From Gamarada debralockiae (taxonomy: Eukaryota; Ascomycota; Leotiomycetes; Helotiales; Hyphodiscaceae), in assembly GCA_002803225.1 (NCBI GenBank), contig NXFV01000152.1, positions 1 through 37,468 of the forward strand: DNA of 37,468 nt, given 5' to 3'. The stretch's first letter is position 1; the number at the start of each line of letters is the position of its first letter. Positions 9,979-17,370 of the stretch are shown here, one piece after another. A model generated the notes under the pieces. That model was not told the origin of the DNA, did no database searches, and saw nothing but the letters and a program-made list of their open reading frames with translations. The translations under genes and the position numbers were made by a program.

Positions 9979-12174
9979 GCCCCTTTACCCGGTGGTGGTG
10001 AAACAGGTGTTGTTGGAGCTGACACATACCCCATTTCCGTGTTGGCATATGAGATTGCTTGATACCACGCGACAGCCATCAGCGCATATCCGTTATCATC
10101 TGGAGTCCAGTCGTCGGCGTAGCCCTGTGAGCCAACCGAGTAGCCGAACATGTCTACGATCATGGCTTTCGCTCCAATAGCCGTGCGGGAAGCAACCAGG
10201 CCGGGGATGGCAGAGTTGAAAGTGATGATGTTGCTGTTAGTTACGTTATCGAGTGAGGGAATGATTTGGGCGACGAGAATGAGTACGCCTGGATACATTG
10301 CGAGAACTGCGTCAATCAAGTTGCCCAAGCGGCTTGGTGCGTTGGCAAGATCGAGGCCAGTCATCATGTCAACAGTTCCGGCGTGAAGGAGTACGACGTT
10401 CGGTTGCGGGACTGGCACCTTTGCAAAGCTTGCGATCTCGTCAATTGTGGCTCCGACATGACCTTCGTTATCATTGTCGCTCATGGTGCCAACCTCGACT
10501 GTTCCAACGAAGTCGACTGGATTCCCACTGCTCACAAGAGAGTTATATAGCTGGTTCCTATAACCGTTGCCATCGCTGCTCAGGGAGCCGTACGTGATAC
10601 TATCTAGGGGAACGTTTAGTGAAAGCTCTGATGTCGAGTTCCAGTATATAAGTGTCCGCTTACCTCCTAGTGGTAAAATCCTCAGCGATGTGTCGGTAAT
10701 GGCTCGATCATACAAAGCAGCATCCCAGGCAGAGCGTTGTTCGTTATTTGACGGTGAATAGTCAGCTTCACTGTATACTGCATCTATCGTCACTGACGTT
10801 AGAAGTGTTGCTCGGCCTGTGCGATTGAAGTCTGAACATTGTCCGGTGCCAGTCGACGACGCGTTACCAATGAAATCTGGTAAACCATCACTATCAATCG
10901 TGTAGGATAGTCTAGGTTCGTTTCCGTCTCCATCGGTTGGCGGTTTTAATGGCTTTCTAGTAATATTCGGTATGTTCGGATAACTTCTTGCGTTAGCAGT
11001 TCGTCCTTGCGCAACATTCAAGTAAGGTTCTTACTGGCTCATTACATTTCCCACATGGTTGGCCAAAGCAAACCAAGCAAAGTTATCAGCTGAAAGATTA
11101 TCCGTAAGCGTTGTCTTATAAGATATCGGGAGACTTGCCATTGCGTTGGGTATAGTAACCACCTGGCGTGTCGGGATCTGACGAACGATATCTTGCTAAG
11201 ACTTTCGCATTTTCCACGCCATAGGCCATGAGAGTCTCTAGCCTTCCGTTTTTCCTGGACGTAATCCGAAGATCTGAGACGTAGGGATTCTCTTCGGGTG
11301 CATTCATGAACCAGTCGAGATGTGTAGCCTCATGCAGGAAGACAAGGGCTCTGGAGTCCCAATTCCTCAGATCATACCTCACCTTGGGAGGATGCCCTCG
11401 GCCATTTCTACTCAACGTGTCATGATACGATGGCAAGTTGAAGAATGCCGTGCAAAACATTATCTGGTCCCAAGTCGTAGGCATAAGGTTATCAGAATAG
11501 GCCTGCATTCGAGGGTCGTCGGAATCGCCAGGAGGGATGACGGGAGAACTACCATCGGGGCATTTAGGAGCGTTGGGATCTTCCTGTGGCCTGTCTCCAC
11601 ACACATTATCCGGATCGCCTGTTCCATCACCTCCGTACCTATCACTTTGTTAGCTTCCATGCTTCTACAACGAGGACCCATGAATATCCTACCTTAACCC
11701 AATTGCTTAATCCGGGGATAGGTAGTAATAGAACAGTCGCATACATTTGCTGAACTTATACTAAGATCCCTAGTTTGCAGAAAGATGTAGTCGCTATCAC
11801 GAATGTTTGCGGCGATATACATGAGTATGGTAGTGCTTACTGTGAATCTCTGCCCTAGTCTCATCATCGACTACGCCTTCTCCTTGTGAAGGCCCAAAGA
11901 AGTTTTCTGCACCTACCGCCTTCCAGTCTATCGTGCCAGAGTTACCACTGTAGTCTGCAATATGGTGCATGTCATCCCAGGCCTCCGCAATCGCCAGTTC
12001 TTCACTTAGCTCGCAGCCCGTCCATCCATATAAACGAGTACCGCGCTTATTGGCGGTGTTCAGGTCAGACGGATCTGGATAAGGCAGAAAGGTATCGTCC
12101 GAGTAATCTGGAGGGTCGGGAAGCGCTAGCACGCGAAAAAGGATGCTCGTCACGACAAGAAGCTGAGAAAGCAT
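9906..12174 (-). CDS. secreted metallopeptidase-SGNH hydrolase fusion protein
   Basis: Six exons (12174-11841, 11749-11699, 11618-11139, 11089-11035, 10986-10664, 10603-9906) join in phase to 646 codons. MLSQLLVVTSILFRVLALP is a signal peptide. Domain 1 is an aspzincin-like (M35/lysine-specific metallo-endopeptidase-like) zincin: AIAEAWDDM..., then HEATHLDW (HExxH), SDLRI as a possible third-ligand segment, AYGVENAKVLA and RNADNFAWFALA. Intron 3 (11090-11138) is GC-AG (gcaagt...tttcag); it removes an apparent stop and restores RNADNFAWF. Intron 4 (gtaaga, gctaac, gcaag) removes the TAA separating the two halves. Intron 5 joins PLG to DSITYG, the SGNH/GDSL Ser block. Domain 2 matches CE3-like esterases (SSDGNGYR, VLLHAGT.DM, DDNGY..MA.AWY). 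Block III reads GTVD instead of GTND, and the usual catalytic His (D..HP..GY) is Thr (DDWTPDDNGY), so esterase activity is doubtful. Exon 2 is the least certain. The last ~24 residues are read from repeat DNA. Confidence 0.65.
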
Positions 12175-12305
12175 GTTGAGCTTCTGAAAGTAGTTCAAGA
12201 AACTGTCGTACAAGTTGGCTCACTTGAAATACTCCTCAATGATGAGCAGGCGAATGGTCTATCTCGAATTATGGGACAGAACGTCAAACTTTAATAAGTC
12301 GGACT

Positions 12306-12525
12306 TATTGGAATAAGCAATCAGTGACTCTATGTGACGCACCACATGACTCAGAGTTCACTTGATCAGTGTGACGTGTTCTATGAGTAATAGGGAGATT
12401 CCTGTCTATAAGTACAGACTACATGTACTTGGCTTGTTCGTTAGTATCTTCGCCACCTTAATAATTCAACGACCTTTTTTAATTCTTTCACTGCTCGTCT
12501 GACACGTGACCATATCGCAAGAGGA
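12306..12525 (+). repeat. LTR-like direct repeat, right copy
   Basis: The right copy starts TATTGGAATAAGCAATCAG (TATTGG where the left copy has TGTTGG). It contains CACTTGATCAGTGTGA and TCTATAAGTACA and ends TTAATAATTCAACGA near 12472, with similarity continuing through ACACGTGACCATATCGCAAGAG. It is about 50 bp shorter than the left copy because of internal deletion. It sits ~130 bp upstream of the fusion gene's start codon and therefore within its promoter region. Confidence 0.6.
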
Positions 12526-13840
12526 CTGACCGGGAAGGACGCCATGCTAACCTTAGGTTGACCTAACTTGGCATCGACAACCGGTTGGACAGATAAGCGC
12601 TGCCATGCACCTATTCATCTCTATGGAGAGTGAATTGCGTGGCCGTCCATACTCCGGCGTGGGTGGATGCGATGAGGCGACGTGGCCTCAACGAACAGAG
12701 GACTACCAGCAAACTGGATACCAAAACCACCCGCCGAACGTCTTACTTGTGTCGAAAGCAAGGCCTCTCAAGCCCTACAGCTTGAGGTTGTAGAATCATG
12801 GCTTAGGACGTTCGATAGCGTACCTCTGGGGCCTCGGTGCGGAGATTTCACACCGAGGCTTTTCGACAGGTTGCGAGATGGATCCTCATTTTAGAGAGGC
12901 ACGGCACTGAAGGAAGGTCGCGGTACCATCCACACGTCATTCGTTAAGGTTGGGGTTGCGCATTTGTTAAGGGAAGGCTCTTCGCTACTTGAGGTGGCAT
13001 CGGACGGAATACGGCACGAGCGACTCGATACGACTGGTAGCAGTGAAAGGCACATCGGGACATATCGAAGGAAACGGAGGAAGACGTCCCTTGGGTGGGA
13101 AGAACTGAGTGCACAGATGGCGGGCTCCAGAGACACGGGGAGACAGTGGAAGGGAAATACGATGCCACGCTTTGGTTAGTGGGAGCGGACACGTCGACAT
13201 ACGCTGCCTGGCTAGGGGTGTATGGTGGACAACCCCTGCGAGACGCGGTCGGCCCTGTGGGGAGGAGAGGTCGGAGGGTAGGCTGCGCGTTGATACAGAC
13301 TTAAGGAGCAAACAGGTATTGACTTGTAGGAGAGAGGTTTGCCTGGGCCTTTCAACTCGAACTGAAAGCACTTGCAGAGGCAGGAAGTTAGGGAAAGCAA
13401 GGTAGAGACCTATGTAGGTGGGTAGGCTGACTCTACAATGTATTGTATCTAGGTAGCTAGGCGCAATACAGATCAATTCCTGCCTCGTGTCCCAACAATA
13501 GGGCATTGAACACTTGAAGGAATAAACTTCAAACTCACTTGCTACTAACCACACACGAGACCTTGTTGAATAAGGTAAGCATTGGATTTGGAAAACCTTG
13601 AAAGAGACGATTCTGTACGGGCTTCAGGAGACAACGGACATCGAAAGAAGTGTATTATGTAATATAGACTAGGGCCCTTTAGGCTTAGCCGGGCGGAATA
13701 GACTTATGCACCTCGCTCTTTTGACCGGCTTTTATGTTAGCCAACACACTCTCAACCGCGTGGGATTCTTTTGCGGACTATGCCCCTTTCTTACACTCGA
13801 GCGGACAGATGCAGAGTACAAACGAACCGTAGCGCATGAG
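12526..13840. other. 1.3 kb without a recognisable gene
   Basis: Several ORFs of 60-100 codons exist on both strands, but none resembles a known protein or shows a convincing start and intron structure. A 9-bp inverted repeat (gcctcggtg / caccgaggc, 11-base loop) lies at about 12832-12860. The GC content is close to that of the neighbours. It may be an eroded element. Confidence 0.4.
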
Positions 13841-13890
13841 CAAATGGCCCCAACTCGCCGTCAAATTCGAGCTACTGCTGGGTCACTGCC

Positions 13891-14445
13891 GTGCCTCGTG
13901 GACGAATCATCTGCGGACCATCTCGTCCTGCACCGCTGTCCACAACCGACCGAGCAGTATACTCTAAGCACGGCTGTACAGTCTACGGCTGGCCATCGAC
14001 CGGCGGTGTGATAGCAAGGAGCAACTGTGACCTTGTCGAACTCAGATTCCTTGGCTGGGATCCATTAGAAGCTCCAGAGTCTCGCAACGAGGACCAAGAA
14101 CAGGAAGATGCTTTTTGTGCCAAGCTGAGGATGATTGGAGGGAAGTGGTGGAGCAGTCGGCGACGATTCCTCAATGTGACAGAGGAGGAATGGCTTCCGG
14201 AGGACCAGAGGCCCACTGAAGACAAATTGAGAGAGGTTTATATCGGATGGCCTAAGGGTAGAGGAGTCTTGGTTCTGGACGATGTAAAGGATGAGATACC
14301 TTGGGAGATTGGGATGTTGCGCCTGGTCTCGACGATGGAGGAGAGATGTCGACTCCTAAGGGACAAGTTAGGTGCTGCGTATTATGAGGATCCGATGACA
14401 TATCCTGGATTTGCTGGATTGGATCCGGGAAAGATCGATGAGTGA
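13891..14445 (+). CDS. conserved fungal hypothetical protein, start uncertain
   Basis: The frame is open from a TGA at 13837 to the TGA at 14443-14445, but contains no ATG before the conserved core, so the true start must lie in an unseen upstream exon or the gene is 5'-broken. From about 13955 it reads KHGCTVYGWPSTGGVIAR, then RMIGGKWWSSRRRF, VYIGWPKGRGVLVLD and STMEERCRLLRDKLG. The GWP..GGV pattern occurs twice (GWPSTGGV, GWPKGRGV), which gives an internal-repeat look. Acidic and Trp-rich composition suggest a small soluble protein. I recall similar short uncharacterised proteins in Leotiomycetes, but no function is known to me. An ATG at 13844 exists in another frame and I could not join it cleanly by a GT-AG intron. 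Confidence 0.5.
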   Translation: MPRGRIICGPSRPAPLSTTDRAVYSKHGCTVYGWPSTGGVIARSNCDLVELRFLGWDPLEAPESRNEDQEQEDAFCAKLRMIGGKWWSSRRRFLNVTEEEWLPEDQRPTEDKLREVYIGWPKGRGVLVLDDVKDEIPWEIGMLRLVSTMEERCRLLRDKLGAAYYEDPMTYPGFAGLDPGKIDE

Positions 14446-14552
14446 TCTGTAGCAAGTGAGGTGTTAATGAAGAAATTGAAACATCTGCCGAACTTCAGAC
14501 TCCGCCGTGTCGCGTAAATAGGTGAGCAGACCTGAGCTGAACTGAGCCGTGT

Positions 14553-14942
14553 TTGAGTAAAGGCAGCGCTGGTCACACGAGGCAGAGAGTCGGGAAGCGC
14601 AGTGGCTCCGAATATGGCCCCGAGTTTGATTCAGACATAGGGTCGGGGAGCGAATTAGGCTCAGATTCTGATACCGACCGGTCAGACGATATTGCCGTCG
14701 CCCCACGCAGCAACATGCGGAGAGGTGCCATTAATGACTCCTCCACCGTCTCAGACACTAGGGGGCCTCAAAGCTCCTGTCTCATTACTCCTCCTGCCGC
14801 TCTAGAAGACAATATCAAGTTGGAAATGATCCAGCTAAACGTCCGATTAGAACAGGACATGTCGGAAACGGTCCGGCACTGCGGCAGGAGTTGGAAACGG
14901 CCCGGCTGGAGTCAAAAAAACTTATGTCAGCTGTTATTATGT
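14553..14942 (+). pseudogene. frameshifted acidic/coiled-coil protein relic
   Basis: A Ser/Asp-rich frame (EFDSDIGSGSELGSDSDTD) leads into a helical segment LEMIQLNVRLEQDMSETV. Near 14870 the helix continues in a different frame as ALRQELETARLESKKLM and then SAVIMSLVG with a TAG at about 14960. The heptad-like pattern across the break suggests a one-base indel in a former coiled coil. There is no in-frame ATG. Family unknown; it might belong to a mobile element or to a decayed nuclear protein. Confidence 0.3.
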
Positions 14943-15073
14943 CGCTTGTGGGCTAGCGTAGAACTCGTCCCCCTCTAGTATTTAAAGCTTCATTTGATTC
15001 CCCTAGACTTAGATTCTCATCAAGAAACCATTGAAACCAACAGCTTCCCAGAGATAATCGTCAAAACTTGACA

Positions 15074-15245
15074 AAAATGGTATGTTGAGGCGCCAGGCCA
15101 GCCTTATTGGTTAAGTCCTTGGGACGTCAAGGAAGTGGGCCCTGCTCTGCTCAGGGACTGCTCAGGTTGCTCAGCAGCTCTGGTGAGCTGGGTGAGCTCA
15201 GGGTGAGCCGAGGGTGATTAGCGCCTGAGCTGAAGCGGCCAGGCT
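15074..15245 (+). repeat. GC-rich low-complexity patch with GCTCAG/GGTGAG repeats
   Basis: Between about 15125 and 15245 the motifs TGCTCAG and GGTGAGC(T/C) recur several times (gctcagggactgctcagg; gctgggtgagctcagggtga). The patch directly follows an ATG with a perfect intron donor (ATG|gtatgt, 15077). It could be an intron, a SINE-like insert or simple-sequence expansion. No coding signal is visible. Confidence 0.35.
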
Positions 15246-15492
15246 TACTACAGACTCCGGGAGAAAGAGGGAAAAAGTCGCATGAGACTACCAATCAAGC
15301 TGTAAACTTCTACAACATATCAAAATCACCTCTCATTCCAACCCCGCTTCTCAAGCGACGTTCTTTTTGCCCCTTTTCCAGCTCGCTTAAACTCTGCCCC
15401 TAACGACGCACATCAAGCTTCGCTTCAGGACTGGGAAAGAAGAACTGTCAGGAGATTCCAGCTTCCTAATGGATCAAAAGGCTGGCTACTCA

Positions 15493-15680
15493 ATGTGGCA
15501 TTTGATTTGATTGGATTGGATTATTGACTCTTACTCAAATCAAATCAAGTAAACATAAACTTAAATCAAAATCAAATCAGATTATAATTGATTACTTACG
15601 TAAAATAATCAATTATCTTTGATTTATACTCTATGTTCAAATCAAATCAAAATCAACTTTCACAAATAAAAACCTAATCA
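15493..15680. repeat. AT-rich imperfect (ATCAA)n tract
   Basis: TTTGATTTGATTGG near 15493 is followed by many imperfect AATCAAATCAAA units through about 15680, on both strands around an AT-rich centre (ataattgattacttacg). It grades into the perfect AACTC array, so the two probably arose by slippage from related pentamers. Confidence 0.6.
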
Positions 15681-15685
15681 AAATC

Positions 15686-15745
15686 AACTCAACTCAACTC
15701 AACTCAACTCAACTCAACTCAACTCAACTCAACTCAACTCAACTC
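15686..15745 (+). repeat. (AACTC)12 microsatellite
   Basis: Twelve perfect tandem AACTC units occupy 60 bp, followed by AGATCAGATC. They are preceded by imperfect AATCA units. This is a pentanucleotide microsatellite, likely length-variable between strains. Confidence 0.95.
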
Positions 15746-16056
15746 AGATCAGATCATAATTGATTAGATTGATTTTTTCGTGCCACACTGGGCCCACTCA
15801 AATGACCTCTCGGATGCGAATTCACTGTAAGGTTGAAGTAAAAATCGATGGAAGGGGAGAGACCGTGCTCGTGAACAGGTCTGCGTTCGTCTGCACTATA
15901 ACTTCTCTTGGGCCCTGTATAAAAATGAATCCGCTTCATGAAAACAGTCTCAATCAAGCTTCCCTATGCATAGGGACGGTTTCGTGGCCATACTTGTAGC
16001 AGTAGAATTCGGTTAATCATCCCGCACACGTCACTTCACTTGATAACCTCGTTCAG

Positions 16057-16500
16057 AATCCCTACTGGGCTCGCCTGTGGATAATTCAGGAACTAGCCGT
16101 CAGCCCGACCGCTTCGACGCTCGACTGGGGAGATTCAAGCGTGTCCCTTTAGACAGTCCTAACACTCGCCGATATCTTTTGCAACAAGGTCTTAGACGGT
16201 GGCACTTTGAGTTCCTAAATGGCGAATGAAATTTCGCCCTGTCTATATTTACTAAACTCTATTGGATAGTGGTAGAGGTCGGGGGTCTTGTCTAATAGGA
16301 AGACGGGCTGAAGGGCACGGCATTGGACGACTTGTGTCGCTTGGCAGGATCTGCACTGTGTACTCTCCCCACGACAAGGTATTCGGATTGCTCGGCATGT
16401 TGCCTCAAGCCATATCTAGCAAGATCACGATTGACTACAAGCGGGACGAGACAGAACTTTCGTCTGAGTTCACCGCGGCAATTTCCATCGCAAGTAAGAA
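16057..16500 (+). pseudogene. HET-domain fragment
   Basis: From 16057 one frame reads NPYWARLWIIQELAVSP then LDWGDSSVSL and stops at TAG (16150-16152). After a frame change at about 16330 it reads RLVSLGRICTVYSPHDKVFGLLGMLP and KITIDYKRDETELSSEF. These are the middle HET blocks (R.YW.R.W..QE and the DPRDKVYGLLG-type segment). The hallmark DAICINQ block is missing; a weak KIDGRGETVLVN segment near 15840 may be the eroded N-terminus. The frame then runs without interruption into SET-protein sequence at about 16550, so the HET C-terminus is lost and the junction is secondary. Confidence 0.75.
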
Positions 16501-16552
16501 TAGTGGAAACTTGGAGAGAGCAGGAGACGTAAAAATGCGGAGCACGATAGGC

Positions 16553-17370
16553 AATTCCATGTACGCCTTGCAGGATATGCCGGACAAAAGAAAAGGTCTT
16601 ATCGCAATCGAAAACATCTCCAAGGGCACGCGAATTCATTCCCAAGAGCCTATCATTACAGCACCTCGTAATGAGCCGGTCAGTGAATGGCTAGGAACAT
16701 CCATCTGCCAGCAAGTCGACGCCCTTAGCGAACACCAGCGGCGAGCCTTCCTATCTATGCACAACATCCACCCATATGGGAATGCTGCTGGGTAGTATCT
16801 CAAGGACCATTCGAACAAACTCCCTATCTACTGAAACTGACGGAGATAAAGGGGCAATCTTCGTAGAAGCATGCCGCATCAACCACACCTGCGATAACAA
16901 CGCACAGAAGAACAAGAACTAGAATATCAAACGGCACACAGTGCATGCTTTAAGAGACATTTGTAAAGGCGAAGGGATCACGATATATTACCTAGGCGTC
17001 TACAAGATCCGCGAAGCCCGACACGAGGCTCTCCAGGAAGGGTTCGGCTTACATGTTTGTGCCGTCTCTGCTCCTTACCGCCAGAGCAGAGCCAGGAAAG
17101 TGATAGGAGATTGAATGAGATTTACCGGTTGGACGGTCTCATCGACCAACTCGGCACAGAGGGGTTTTGTTATCCCCACTCCGGACCCTCCGCTACTTTG
17201 ATCAACAGGTACGTCTCTATAATGAGCAAGGACGAGATGACGTTGGTTTAGCGCAGGCCTTTGTCAATGCCGCTCAGATAGCCGTCGCCAATGGCGACTC
17301 GGCGAGAGGAAGCATCTTCGCTGAGAGGGCGGTATCTAGATGGAAGCTGTGGGGAGCAGCAGCTTTCGCC
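16553..17370 (+). pseudogene. SET-domain (TPR/MYND-like fungal class) pseudogene
   Basis: The sequence begins MYALQDMPDKRKGLIAIENI and ISKGTRIHSQEPII, then QQVDALSEHQRRAFLSMHN. This matches the short fungal SET proteins in which a KGKG(L/F)xA strand opens the SET fold. After a TAG at 16793-16795 and a frame change, ACRINHTCDNNAQKN carries the NHxC motif of the SET core, followed by HTVHALRDICKGEGITIYYLG. Another frame gives CRLCSLPPEQSQESDRR (post-SET Cys cluster), and a further shift near 17165 gives LSPLRTLRYFDQQVRLYNEQ with GSIFAERAVSRW. At least three frame changes and internal stops exclude function. Intact members are presumed lysine methyltransferases or SET-fold regulators. Confidence 0.8.

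Noticed and set aside
11116..11604. stand-alone short metallopeptidase ending in SPDIL
   Set aside because: The stop lies inside a GC-AG intron; splicing gives the conserved RNADNFAWF continuation.
11676..11841. alternative exon 2 of the fusion gene (frame with QMYATVLLLPIPGLSNWVK)
   Set aside because: It looks protein-like but cannot be joined in phase to exon 3 with GT-AG or GC-AG introns; the chosen exon 2 can, although it remains uncertain.
12832..12860. 9-bp inverted repeat as a terminator
   Set aside because: Hairpin terminators are not expected in fungal nuclear DNA and no gene ends here.
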